Below, piece by piece: positions 1 through 8,208 of a stretch of DNA of 64,000 bases (within the stretch, counting starts at the first letter, position 1; each line of letters starts with the position of its first letter). The stretch is from Acidobacteriaceae bacterium (GTDB lineage Bacteria > Acidobacteriota > Terriglobia > Terriglobales > Acidobacteriaceae): positions 62,001-126,000 of the forward strand of contig JAPWKG010000031.1 in assembly GCA_028283625.1 (NCBI GenBank). The letters run 5' to 3'. The notes below the pieces were generated by a model that made no database searches, was not told the origin of the DNA, and was given only the letters and a program-made list of their open reading frames with translations. Both the position numbers and the translations under genes were made by a program.

Positions 1-1
1 G

Positions 2-181
2 AATGAAGCGATTCTAGAGGAATCGATCAATATTGGGTTTGTGCGGATGCCTGTGAGGCATAAAAAGCTAAAGATGCTGGTCGTTCTTGATGAGGAACGC
101 TTAATTGCTGTCTCAGCCTCCCGAGAGAAAATAGTTCAGCCGTTCTCCGCTCTCGTCAGGGGCACCGCTCGGCATGTCTAA
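2..181 (+). pseudogene. LysR-family regulator fragment (5' end outside window)
   Basis: The reading frame is open from base 2 and stops at 179-181. It encodes 60 residues whose middle (IGFVRMPVRHKKL, then LDEERLIAVSASREKI) resembles the effector-binding domain of LysR regulators, where a 'GFVR.P' strand is followed by 'L..E.L..V.....'. A normal LysR protein continues for over 100 residues after this point; here the frame closes 14 residues later and no continuation is evident in the other frames. I infer a 3'-truncated gene. It faces an equally truncated dehydrogenase across a homopolymer block. The family call rests on a short stretch, so it is tentative. Confidence 0.4.
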
Positions 182-283
182 GGCCATGGAGAATGAAAAG
201 ATGCATCATGACAGGGACGAAAGCTCGCTAGGGCACGACCGCGCGAGATCTAGCTACGCGATCTCTTTGATATCTGCTTTGAC

Positions 284-365
<82 letters not shown>

Positions 366-472
366 GAGTAGCTCTTTACATAATCGCCGCGCGACGACGA
401 GCAGCCAATATGCAGGATGTCTCGTTATTTTTATCGGCCTACACCGTTGACCCGAGGCAGAAATCGCCAGAT

Positions 473-1051
473 TCAGCGCATACGGCGAACCATCATCTTC
501 ATAATGGCACTCCATCCACGTGCTCCCACAAGATTGCGTATGGGGAGAAAAGGGAATGCAAGTGCCGGGTAGCGAAGACGTGCTGATCCGTCCGTGGCAG
601 CACGATAAATAGCCTGCACCACTTTTTCGGAGCCGGGTAGCGATGCCGCTTGCTTCTCCCACATTTTGTCGAAGCCATCGATCAAGCTCTTGTAAGCAGG
701 GTGAGGAGTTCGAACCATGCTGGTGCTGCTGTCAAAGTTCGTTCTTGAGCCACCGGGTTCGACGAGCTTAACCCGTATCCCGTGTCCTTCTAACTCATAC
801 TGCAGGGATTCGGTCAGACCCAAACTTGGTCGCATGATATGCCAGAAGAGCGGGAGAGTCATTCGCGCGCCAAGCGAAGAGACATTGATGATGACGCCGC
901 TTTTGGCCTCTCTCATCAAGGGCAACACGAGTTGAACCATTCCGATCACGCCCATAAGGTTCGTGTCGACTTCTCGCTGCAGTTCATCAACAGAGGCTGC
1001 AGTTCCCGTGCGGCAAATTGAGCTGCTCTCCTTGGTCTTTCTATCCAGTGG
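473..1051 (-). pseudogene. Short-chain dehydrogenase/reductase (SDR) remnant
   Basis: Family features visible are a VDTNLMGVIGM segment, INVSSLGA (the catalytic-Ser strand) and VKLVEPGGSRTNF after the active site. This is the C-terminal two thirds of a classical SDR that makes or reduces a carbonyl with NAD(P)H. The Rossmann N-terminus with its glycine motif is absent: the frame runs back only to a stop at 1052-1054, and no glycine motif is seen upstream. The Tyr-x3-Lys active-site motif is missing from the main frame, but AYHATK is read at 825-842 in the neighbouring frame. Two compensating one-base indels therefore flank the active site. Decayed or mis-sequenced gene. Confidence 0.7.
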
Positions 1052-1119
1052 TTATACCGTGCTGAATATTTGTCAGCAAAGTGTTGTCTAAGTGTTCGTT
1101 CGGTGCTAAGCTCCGGCAC

Positions 1120-1161
1120 ATGGTCTTCTCTTTTACGTATCGCCTTTGTTGTTGCCGCTAA
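1120..1161 (+). CDS. Polycysteine leader peptide MVFSFTYRLCCCR
   Basis: ATG at 1120 opens a 13-codon ORF ending TGT-TGT-TGC-CGC-TAA. Two more ORFs in the next 1.5 kb end almost identically (RVCCCR, GLCCCH), which chance explains poorly. By analogy with polycysteine leader ORFs shown in mycobacteria to act as cysteine-responsive attenuators, stalling at the Cys codons when Cys-tRNA is short would signal sulfur limitation to the gene starting 225 bases downstream. I see no Shine-Dalgarno before the ATG. A TGCTAAGCT box (1104-1112) resembling an extended -10 lies just upstream, so the ORF could be leaderless. Function is inferred. Confidence 0.65.
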   Translation: MVFSFTYRLCCCR

Positions 1162-1386
1162 GCAGCGAATGGTGAAAGTTGTCCGCTTTGCTCCGAGTGG
1201 ACGCTTCGTTGAGAGGAAGGACCCTGGCCAGCAGCGTCGCGGCTGAGTCTGTCTTTCTTATCCCTTTTCAAACGAAATCGAATCATCTTCAGCATCGTTG
1301 AAGATGGTGTGCGCGCGTTCTTGTCGCACTCCATTTCAGCGATGAAACGACAGCTTTTTACCGAAGAATCTAATGGAGCGAAGAAC

Positions 1387-2172
1387 ATGTGCGACGTTTA
1401 TACAAAGCATTCCGATCACTTACGCATCGATCAGAACGAACGAATTGTTAAGAACTCAGAGATTGATCAGCAGTGGGCAGACTGGCTTGCGCCGACCCGG
1501 AGATCTTTTCTTTTTAGCGCTGGCGCTGCGGCGATTGGGTTGACGATGGGGGAAGAGGCTGAGGCGGAAGACCCAAAACCAGCAGCAGATTCGGTTTCGG
1601 GGCCAGCGGCCGCGTTCGCATCGCTCAATGGAGTGATCAAGCCTTATGTAGCTCCTGACGCAGGTGTAAGTGAGTGGGGCTACGAAACGCTGAAGCAGCC
1701 GACGACGAAGCCAGCGGGCGTGTGGCCGGGGACAGAAAATGGTTTGCCCGCGAAGCCTCGCGCTTTTACTGACATTAAGAGTTATCACGCGCACTTTTAC
1801 TTCGATCAGGATACCTATGAGAAAGCCGCTCTCATTCGCCGCTGGGCGGGGGAACGTTTTCCGGTTGAACTCGGCGATTGGAACCTTACGCCGAGAGGGC
1901 CACATGTCACGCCGTCGTTCTACTTCGGCTTCACAAATGATCTGCTGCCAGTCCTGATTCCGTGGCTGCAACTGAACAGCCTTGGGCTCACAACGCTGGT
2001 TCATCCGAACACGGACGATCCTCGTGCGGATCATCTGTTCTATACGTTGTGGGTGAATCGTTCGCAGCCCGTGAATGCCTACAACATGAAAGCTCCGCGG
2101 GATAAGGATGGTAACGTGCGTGTGGAGAGAATCCTGCCGAACGTTACACCCAAGGTGAAGCTGGAAGTCTAG
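1387..2172 (+). CDS. Tat-exported DOPA 4,5-dioxygenase-family protein
   Basis: 261 residues from the ATG at 1387, chosen because GGAG (1375-1378) lies 8 bases upstream; the frame is open further up but without a site. Residues 37-56 hold a twin-arginine signal (TRRSFLF, then a hydrophobic Ala/Gly stretch). The C-terminal ~130 residues match the DOPA-dioxygenase family: SYHAHFYFD, then PWLQLNSLGLTTLVHPNTDD and ADHLFYTLWVN. Characterised members are small cytoplasmic extradiol dioxygenases that cleave catechols such as L-DOPA. An exported version with a ~120-residue N-terminal extension is unusual. Transcribed alone, behind a polycysteine leader and before a strong terminator. Substrate unknown. 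Confidence 0.8.
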   Translation: MCDVYTKHSDHLRIDQNERIVKNSEIDQQWADWLAPTRRSFLFSAGAAAIGLTMGEEAEAEDPKPAADSVSGPAAAFASLNGVIKPYVAPDAGVSEWGYETLKQPTTKPAGVWPGTENGLPAKPRAFTDIKSYHAHFYFDQDTYEKAALIRRWAGERFPVELGDWNLTPRGPHVTPSFYFGFTNDLLPVLIPWLQLNSLGLTTLVHPNTDDPRADHLFYTLWVNRSQPVNAYNMKAPRDKDGNVRVERILPNVTPKVKLEV

Positions 2173-2231
2173 ACGTGCATGTGAACCGGCAGTCCATGAT
2201 GTGGACTGTAGCGAGCAGACTGTCTCCAGAA

Positions 2232-2260
2232 GCCCGCAGATATTTCTGCGGGCATTTTTT
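2232..2260 (+). terminator. Rho-independent terminator after the dioxygenase gene
   Basis: A perfect 9-bp stem (GCCCGCAGA at 2232-2240, TCTGCGGGC at 2245-2253) with a 4-base loop is followed by ATTTTTT. It separates the dioxygenase from the TonB receptor unit, so the two are transcribed independently although both carry polycysteine leaders. Confidence 0.9.
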
Positions 2261-2405
2261 GACTATGCCTCGATTGTTTGCGTATCTGCAATCGCATCGT
2301 CCGTGTCATCACCGAAGCGATGCAATTAATTCTGCACACTTACTCATTGCCCTAGCTAGATTCAGCGTCTGCAAACCACTTATTCGAGAAAATTCGCAAA
2401 GAGTA

Positions 2406-2433
2406 TTGCGTCTCATAAGTTAAGCCGTTATAT
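2406..2433 (+). promoter_or_regulatory. Possible promoter for the leader-TonB unit
   Basis: TTGCGT (2406-2411) and TTATAT (2428-2433) are separated by 16 bases and resemble -35 and -10 elements. Transcription would begin about seven bases before or at the ATG of the leader at 2447, making that ORF leaderless or nearly so. Prediction by eye; not a strong consensus. Confidence 0.35.
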
Positions 2434-2446
2434 TTGCATAACTAAC

Positions 2447-2488
2447 ATGAAGAACATTCTTACGCATCGTGTTTGTTGTTGCCGCTAG
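2447..2488 (+). CDS. Polycysteine leader peptide MKNILTHRVCCCR
   Basis: ATG at 2447 starts a 13-codon ORF ending TGT-TGT-TGC-CGC-TAG. It has the same length, Cys triplet and terminal Arg as the ORF at 1120; at the DNA level the two share a near-identical core from TTACG through the stop, while sequence outside diverges. No Shine-Dalgarno is seen. A short hairpin (GCCGTG 2505-2510 with CACGGC 2519-2524) begins 16 bases after the stop and could be part of an attenuation switch. It is the first of two leaders ahead of the TonB receptor. Inferred cysteine-responsive role. Confidence 0.7.
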   Translation: MKNILTHRVCCCR

Positions 2489-2595
2489 GCTTCCACTGCC
2501 TGGGGCCGTGTTGTACTGCACGGCGCAACTCTGACGATTCGAAGGAACGGTTGGTTCTCATGCTGTACTCTTCTCAAGATAAATTTCACTGCTCC

Positions 2596-2637
2596 GTGAA
2601 GACTGTGCGTCCTCATGGTCTTTGTTGTTGTCACTAA
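2596..2637 (+). CDS. Polycysteine leader peptide MKTVRPHGLCCCH (GTG start)
   Basis: GTG at 2596 opens a 13-codon ORF ending TGT-TGT-TGT-CAC-TAA. It is the second tandem polycysteine ORF upstream of the receptor, 108 bases after the first and 137 bases before the receptor ATG. An 8-bp hairpin (CTTTGCTG 2718-2725, CAGCAAAG 2735-2742) lies between it and the receptor. A GTG start without a Shine-Dalgarno makes this copy the least certain alone, but length and ending match the other two exactly in layout. Confidence 0.6.
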   Translation: MKTVRPHGLCCCH

Positions 2638-2774
2638 GATATCCAGAAAAAAACACCGGAGTCTTGTGTTCCAACTTCCTTTCGGCTTGTGTCGGCATGC
2701 CGTTGATGTTGAGTGTCTTTGCTGCTCTAAGCACAGCAAAGCGCCCCCATGTGCCGCTACTTCGAAAGGTCGAA

Positions 2775-5700
2775 ATGAAACGCTTTCTCTTTTTTGCGCT
2801 CGCGCTTTTGGCGACGCTTCCAGCTTTCTCTCAAGCTCGCAACGCCTCGATCACAGGCTTGATCGCAGACACTTCAGGCGCTCGCCTGCCTGGCGCAACG
2901 GTCACGGCGGTCGATACGCAATCGAACCTCGTGCATCATGCGACCTCGGATGAGCATGGGGAATACACTCTCGTGGAACTGCCTCCAGGTAACTACAAGG
3001 TCGTTGCAATTGGAAAAGGCTTCCAGCGTGAAGAGCGCATTGACGTTGTGCTTGATGTTGCGCAGGCTGCGCGCATTGACTTCACGCTCAAGGCCGGAGA
3101 GGCGCAGACCGTCAACGTTGACGCAGCGCCGCCGCTGCTGGAAAGCCAAAGTTCGGAGATCAGCAACGTCATTGACAACCGCAAGGTGAATGATCTTCCG
3201 CTGAATGGCCGTCAATTTTATTCGCTGGCTCTGCTTTCACCAGCTGCACTTCCTCCCGCGCAAACCTCTACCAATGGGTTTCGTGGCGGATTCAACGTGG
3301 CTGGTCAACCAGAGGTCGCGAACAACTTCTTCGTCAACGGCATCATCGATGTCGACGAAATCGCCAACTATCCTGCGTTTCGTCCCTCAGTCGAAACCAT
3401 TCAGGAGTTCAAGCTTCAGACCGGCACGTATGCCGCTGAGTATGGCCTTCGCAATGGTGGACAGGTCGAGATTGTCACGAAGGCTGGCGGGAACGACTTT
3501 CATGGCGACCTTTTTGAATTCATTCGCAACCAAGTTACCGATGCGAAAGCATACTTCAATACAAGTGGACGACCTACGCCATTGAAGCAGAATCAGTTTG
3601 GCGGAACGCTAGGTGGTCCCATCTGGAGAGATCACACCTTCTTCTTCTTTGGTTATGAAGGAATTCGTCTTCGCCAGGGCGTAGGCGCTGTAAGAACCAC
3701 GGTCCCAACGGGGGCACTGGATACCTACAACATGCACAACGGCGACTTCCGCCAGCTTCTTACATTGGCAACTCCGAAGCATATTTATATTCCAGGCACG
3801 ACCACTGATTTTGCGACTCCCAATGTGATTCCCGAGAGTTACATCAGCCCGCTTGGTCAACAACTTCTCAACTGGGCCTTCCCTCAGCCGCTCTACACAA
3901 CGGCTGCAGGATCGCAGCCTTCGAACAACTACTTCAATCAGGATGTTTCGCGGGAGAGTGGAAACGAAGGCAGCATACGCATCGATCATCGATTGAGTAG
4001 CAGCGATCAACTCTTTCTGAACTACAACCTGTTCAATGACCCGACTTATATGGCTTACTCCGGCCAATGCGGCAGCTCCGTGTTGCCTGGGTTCGGGTGC
4101 GATCAGACGACGGTATCGCAGCTTGGAGCTCTTGGAGAAACTCATACCTTCGGATCTTCCGTGGTGAACGAGTTTCGGCTTGGCTTCAATCGTTATCACC
4201 AGAAGCGCAGTGTCGATCCCGCACAGTTTCTTCTGCGCAATGCGCTCAACAGCAATGGACTGGTTCCCGCTGCCGGAGGTGCGGGGTTGACGCTTTCGCT
4301 TTCAACCTCAAACTGGGGAGCTACGGCGTTCGGAATGGTTCCGAACAATCGTTATGACACCGCAAAGCAGGTCTCAGATAGCATCACGTGGCTGAAGGGT
4401 GCGCATACCTTCAAAGCTGGCTACACGATTATCAGCAATCTCGCGGTGTATGTGCATGACATCCAGGGGGCAGGCACATTGTCTTTTGTACCGGGGACAG
4501 GGCCGACTACGGGTTATGACCTTGCGGATCTTTTGACCGGCACTGTGGCTACATCGTCATACTCGGCTCTAAGCATCGCGGCGACGACGCACCCCACGAT
4601 TACAAATCACTTGTTTTATGCGCAAGATGATTGGAAAGTTTTGCCAACACTCACGCTGAACTACGGTTTGCGGTATGAACTCGCAACACCCATGCATGAG
4701 AATGACGGCTTTGGCTCCGTCTTTGATCCAAGGCTTGCCGCAGGCGCGAGTACGATTGCGGGCGGATTTCGCGTGACGAATGGGCGAGACGGCAATTCGA
4801 AGTATCCGTACCACATGGACAAGAACAATTTTGCGCCCCGTGTAGGGTTGTCGTGGAGAGTGCTGAACAATGACAAAACTGTTCTGCGCGCCGCTTACGG
4901 CATTTACTTCTACTCCACGCCAACGTTGACGACGGGGTTGAGCGGTTGGGAACGGCAAACACCGTTCACGGTCGCTGCCTCCAGCTATACAAGCACTGCG
5001 GCCGTACCTCTGACGATTGCAAGTCCGACTCATCCAACGGCAAACCCGTTTGATCCGGCAGATTTGAGTGCAGCCGTAACCAATACCTCGGCTCCCAAAC
5101 AGACAACTGGATTGGGTTTCGATCCACGCTTTGCTACTCCCTATATCAACCAGTACAGCTTCGGCCTTCAGCAGGCCCTTACGCGTCGGCTGAGCCTGGA
5201 CGTAAGTTATCTCGGTTCTACCGGCAACAAATTGTTGAACATCCTTGATTACAACCAGGCTCTTCCGAGTGCGACCAATAGCTATGCGCAGGCTAATGCT
5301 ACAAGGCCGTTACCCGCGTGGGGCAAGATTAGTTGGGCACAGTCGGCTCTGAAAGCTTCTTACAATGCATTGCTTGTCAAGTTGCAGCAAAGCTATGGTA
5401 ACGGCCTCAGCTTCACTGCTGCGTACACCTATGCGAAAGCCATCGATAACGGTGCGGGCATCATCAGCACCGGAGATTCATCCAGTGCTACACCGCAGGA
5501 CTCCCGCAACCTGCGTGCTGAAAAGGGACCATCAGATTTCGATATCAAGCATCGATTTGTCTTTAGTCCCGTATACGATCTTCCGTTTGGGCGAGGAAAG
5601 ACGCATCTAAATCAAGGATTTCTTGCGCCCGTTGTTGGTGGCTGGAAGATCTCCGGTATTTTCCAGGCGCAAAGCGGCACACCGTTCACCATCACGAATG

Positions 5701-6134
5701 GAAGCACGGTTGTGAACGGTGTTCAGGAAAACAACCAGAGCCATACCTATGAGTCGGGCACGACAACTTCAAATGACCGTCCAAACTGGGTCAGTAATCC
5801 GAATAAGAATGCACCTCACACTCCGTCTCATTGGTTCAACCCCGCAGCGTTCGCGCTGAATACACCGGGAACGTTTGGCACCGAAAAAAGAAACGCTGTG
5901 CGAGGTCCGCACTTTACAAACCTCGACGTAGCGGTGGTTCGCGATTTTTCAGTATGGCGCGAGACGATCTTTCAGTTCCGCGTCGAAGCCTTCAACGTTG
6001 CCAACCACCCGAACTTTTATAACCCCGCAGGCACGGCGACAAAGTACGACCCAACGAATCTCGGTTCTTTCGGAAGCATTAGCAATACATACGCCCCGAG
6101 ACAACTGCAGTTCGCGTTGAAGTATTTGTTCTAG
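2775..6134 (+). CDS. Oar-like TonB-dependent outer-membrane receptor
   Basis: 1119 residues from ATG 2775, chosen for the signal peptide MKRFLFFALALLATLPAFS; the frame is open upstream to 2622 but overlaps a leader ORF. Order: signal peptide (1-20), carboxypeptidase-regulatory Ig-like domain (about 22-105; ITGLIADTSGARLPGATV), plug (about 115-240), then a long barrel ending LQFALKYLF with the terminal Phe needed for barrel insertion. RAEKGPSDFDIKHRFVFSP and FRVEAFNVANHPNF are typical of Oar-type receptors of Acidobacteriota. It should import a ligand across the outer membrane using TonB energy. Two polycysteine leaders ahead suggest control by sulfur status, so the ligand may contain sulfur. 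The ligand is unknown. Confidence 0.93.
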   Translation: MKRFLFFALALLATLPAFSQARNASITGLIADTSGARLPGATVTAVDTQSNLVHHATSDEHGEYTLVELPPGNYKVVAIGKGFQREERIDVVLDVAQAARIDFTLKAGEAQTVNVDAAPPLLESQSSEISNVIDNRKVNDLPLNGRQFYSLALLSPAALPPAQTSTNGFRGGFNVAGQPEVANNFFVNGIIDVDEIANYPAFRPSVETIQEFKLQTGTYAAEYGLRNGGQVEIVTKAGGNDFHGDLFEFIRNQVTDAKAYFNTSGRPTPLKQNQFGGTLGGPIWRDHTFFFFGYEGIRLRQGVGAVRTTVPTGALDTYNMHNGDFRQLLTLATPKHIYIPGTTTDFATPNVIPESYISPLGQQLLNWAFPQPLYTTAAGSQPSNNYFNQDVSRESGNEGSIRIDHRLSSSDQLFLNYNLFNDPTYMAYSGQCGSSVLPGFGCDQTTVSQLGALGETHTFGSSVVNEFRLGFNRYHQKRSVDPAQFLLRNALNSNGLVPAAGGAGLTLSLSTSNWGATAFGMVPNNRYDTAKQVSDSITWLKGAHTFKAGYTIISNLAVYVHDIQGAGTLSFVPGTGPTTGYDLADLLTGTVATSSYSALSIAATTHPTITNHLFYAQDDWKVLPTLTLNYGLRYELATPMHENDGFGSVFDPRLAAGASTIAGGFRVTNGRDGNSKYPYHMDKNNFAPRVGLSWRVLNNDKTVLRAAYGIYFYSTPTLTTGLSGWERQTPFTVAASSYTSTAAVPLTIASPTHPTANPFDPADLSAAVTNTSAPKQTTGLGFDPRFATPYINQYSFGLQQALTRRLSLDVSYLGSTGNKLLNILDYNQALPSATNSYAQANATRPLPAWGKISWAQSALKASYNALLVKLQQSYGNGLSFTAAYTYAKAIDNGAGIISTGDSSSATPQDSRNLRAEKGPSDFDIKHRFVFSPVYDLPFGRGKTHLNQGFLAPVVGGWKISGIFQAQSGTPFTITNGSTVVNGVQENNQSHTYESGTTTSNDRPNWVSNPNKNAPHTPSHWFNPAAFALNTPGTFGTEKRNAVRGPHFTNLDVAVVRDFSVWRETIFQFRVEAFNVANHPNFYNPAGTATKYDPTNLGSFGSISNTYAPRQLQFALKYLF

Positions 6135-6143
6135 CCCTTTGTG

Positions 6144-6179
6144 GTGCGGCCGATGCTTGTTCCATTGCATCGGCCGCAC
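6144..6179 (+). terminator. Strong hairpin between receptor and exporter genes
   Basis: A perfect 13-bp stem (6144-6156 with 6167-6179) and 10-base loop begins 10 bases after the receptor stop. It is followed by AAAAC, not a T run. It may act as an mRNA-stabilising or partial attenuating hairpin rather than a full stop, leaving the downstream genes in the same unit at lower level. Confidence 0.55.
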
Positions 6180-6233
6180 AAAACAAGTTCGCTCCACCAA
6201 GAAGCAAGATTTTGATTCGTTGAGGAGAGCAAG

Positions 6234-6854
6234 ATGATGGACGCTTCACACCTCGCAGCCTTCCTGCTACCGGTCATTGCGATCAGTATGATTCCGGGGC
6301 CTGACACGCTTTACGTACTCAACCGAAGTATCAGTCAGGGCCGTAGGGCAGGACTTGCTGCGGCGCTGGGAAGCGCGAACGGCGTGTTTGGTCACATCAC
6401 GCTCTCCGTTGTCGGTTTCTCTGCGCTTTTGATGGCTTCACGCCTGGGTTTCCTCATCGTCAAGGTTGCCGGGGCAGCGTACCTCGTCTATCTGGGAATC
6501 CGGCTGCTTCTGAAAGCTGCGCACGTTTCAGGAGAGCATAAGCTGCCGCACGATCCTTTATCGAAGGTCTGGCTGCAGGGGGTTCTTACAAACATTCTCA
6601 ATCCGAAGGTTGCGGTTTTCTTTCTCGCCTTTATTCCGCAGTTTATTGATTCGCATCGCGGTCATATTTCGATGCAGTTTCTGACTTTAGGCGTGATCTT
6701 CGATGCGATCGGCACATCGTGGCTCTGCTTCGTTGCTTTGGCCGCAGGCCATCTAAGCCGCTGGTTTGCGACACATCCATCCGCTGTCACGCTTCAGAGC
6801 CGGCTTACAGGTCTGATCTTCCTCATGTTCGCCGCAAAACTCGCACTCACCTAA
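6234..6854 (+). CDS. LysE/RhtB-family amino acid exporter
   Basis: 206 residues, with IPGPDTLYVLNRSISQGRRAG near the N-terminus and NPKVAVFFLAFIPQF in the middle, both signatures of the LysE/RhtB superfamily. About six membrane segments are visible. Members export amino acids or their derivatives (homoserine, threonine, lysine, cysteine pathway intermediates) from the cytoplasm. ATG 6234 is preceded by GAGGAG; ATG 6237 is an equal alternative. It lies 16 bases ahead of the transporter gene, so the two are co-transcribed. An exporter of this type would suit relief of amino-acid overflow after import. Substrate not deducible. Confidence 0.88.
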   Translation: MMDASHLAAFLLPVIAISMIPGPDTLYVLNRSISQGRRAGLAAALGSANGVFGHITLSVVGFSALLMASRLGFLIVKVAGAAYLVYLGIRLLLKAAHVSGEHKLPHDPLSKVWLQGVLTNILNPKVAVFFLAFIPQFIDSHRGHISMQFLTLGVIFDAIGTSWLCFVALAAGHLSRWFATHPSAVTLQSRLTGLIFLMFAAKLALT

Positions 6855-6870
6855 CGCTTAAGAAGGTCTT

Positions 6871-8187
6871 ATGGCACAGAGCAGCAACCCACAAAGTTCC
6901 AAACACGAATTACGCACACTCTGGCTTGCTTCATTGGGTGGAGCGCTCGAGTTCTATGACTTCGTTGTCTTCGTCTTCTTCACTTCAGTGCTCGGAAAGG
7001 TGTTTTTCCCAGAGGCCGTATCCGACTGGCTGCGACAGATACAAACGTTTAGCGTCTTTGCGATTGGTTATATTGTGCGCCCCTTGGGGGGAGTCGTAAT
7101 GGCACACTTCGGAGATCGCTACGGCCGCAGGAAGGTCTTTACGATCAGCATTCTTCTGATGGCGTTGCCGACGCTCTTCATTGGTTTCCTGCCCACGTAT
7201 CACCAGGTTGGTGTCATCGCGCCTGTTTTGCTTGTGACTCTTCGCATTCTTCAGGGAATCGCCATCGGCGGTGAAGCTCCAGGGGCCTGGGTTTACGTCG
7301 CCGAGCACGCTCCAGATGATCGTAGGGGATTTGCGATTGGACTTCTGACCTCGGGGCTGACTCTTGGCATCCTTCTCGGATCGTCGGTCGCATGGGGAAT
7401 CAATCGTTTTGCCACTCCGGCGGAGATTACAGGAGTCTATTGGCGGCTACCGTTTCTTTTCGGCGGAGCTCTTGGGCTCCTGGCGGTACGCTTCCGGAGA
7501 ACCCTTCATGAAACTCCGGTCTTTTTGGCGATCAGGGAAGAAGCTCTGCAATCGCGTCGTACTCCGCTTGGTATTGTGCTCAGGGAATACCCCGTGGCCA
7601 TCCTTAGGGCCATCGTTGTTACGTGGGCATTGACGGCGGTGATCGTCGTGGAGATTCTGATGACACCGACCCTGCTGCAGAAAGCGTACGGCATCCATCC
7701 GCTTACAGCGCAGTCGTCCAATCTGCTCGCGACCTTCCTGCTTGTTTTGTCGACTGTGATGATGGGTAGTCTTGCGGACCGTTACGGATCGCGCAAAGTC
7801 GTGCTCACGATTGGCCCTCTTCTCCTTATCGCCACCTACGCTCTGTATGCGGTTCCAGCACGCGTGCCGGGTGCGTTGCCCTGGATCTATGCACTTGTTG
7901 GTGCGACGGCCGGGCTTGTTGCCTTGGTACCGCTGTTGATGGTGGAGTTGTTTCCGGCTCCTGTCCGCTTCACAGGAGTCTCCTTCTCCTACAACGTTTC
8001 CTATGCCTTCTGGGGTGGAGTGACTCCGCCACTGGTTACGTGGCTTTTACATCACCACTCTCTTGGCCCGGCCCACTATGTGCTCCTTGCGGCTGTGTCA
8101 GGCGCGTTTGCACTTTTTGCTAGCCAACGCAACGTATCGCGTCATGCGATCGATGCCGTCGACTCTAACTTTGTCCAGCAGTCGTAG
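6871..8187 (+). CDS. MFS transporter, metabolite:H+ symporter (MHS) type
   Basis: 438 residues with twelve likely membrane segments. LASLGGALEFYDFVVF and the loop motif FGDRYGRRKVF are characteristic of the metabolite:H+ symporter group (ShiA, KgtP, ProP and relatives), as is RILQGIAIGGEAPGAWVYVAEH. Such proteins take up organic acids, betaines or aromatic acids with protons at the inner membrane. Upstream neighbour LysE is 16 bases away and the aminotransferase follows after 21 bases, so this is an operon. Together with the TonB receptor it gives a route through both membranes. Substrate unknown. Confidence 0.88.
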   Translation: MAQSSNPQSSKHELRTLWLASLGGALEFYDFVVFVFFTSVLGKVFFPEAVSDWLRQIQTFSVFAIGYIVRPLGGVVMAHFGDRYGRRKVFTISILLMALPTLFIGFLPTYHQVGVIAPVLLVTLRILQGIAIGGEAPGAWVYVAEHAPDDRRGFAIGLLTSGLTLGILLGSSVAWGINRFATPAEITGVYWRLPFLFGGALGLLAVRFRRTLHETPVFLAIREEALQSRRTPLGIVLREYPVAILRAIVVTWALTAVIVVEILMTPTLLQKAYGIHPLTAQSSNLLATFLLVLSTVMMGSLADRYGSRKVVLTIGPLLLIATYALYAVPARVPGALPWIYALVGATAGLVALVPLLMVELFPAPVRFTGVSFSYNVSYAFWGGVTPPLVTWLLHHHSLGPAHYVLLAAVSGAFALFASQRNVSRHAIDAVDSNFVQQS

Positions 8188-8208
8188 CTTCTCTCAAAGG
8201 AGATTCAT

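Noticed and set aside
1309..1386. Longer N-terminus for the dioxygenase-like gene
   Set aside because: The frame is open but only the ATG at 1387 has a Shine-Dalgarno at proper spacing.
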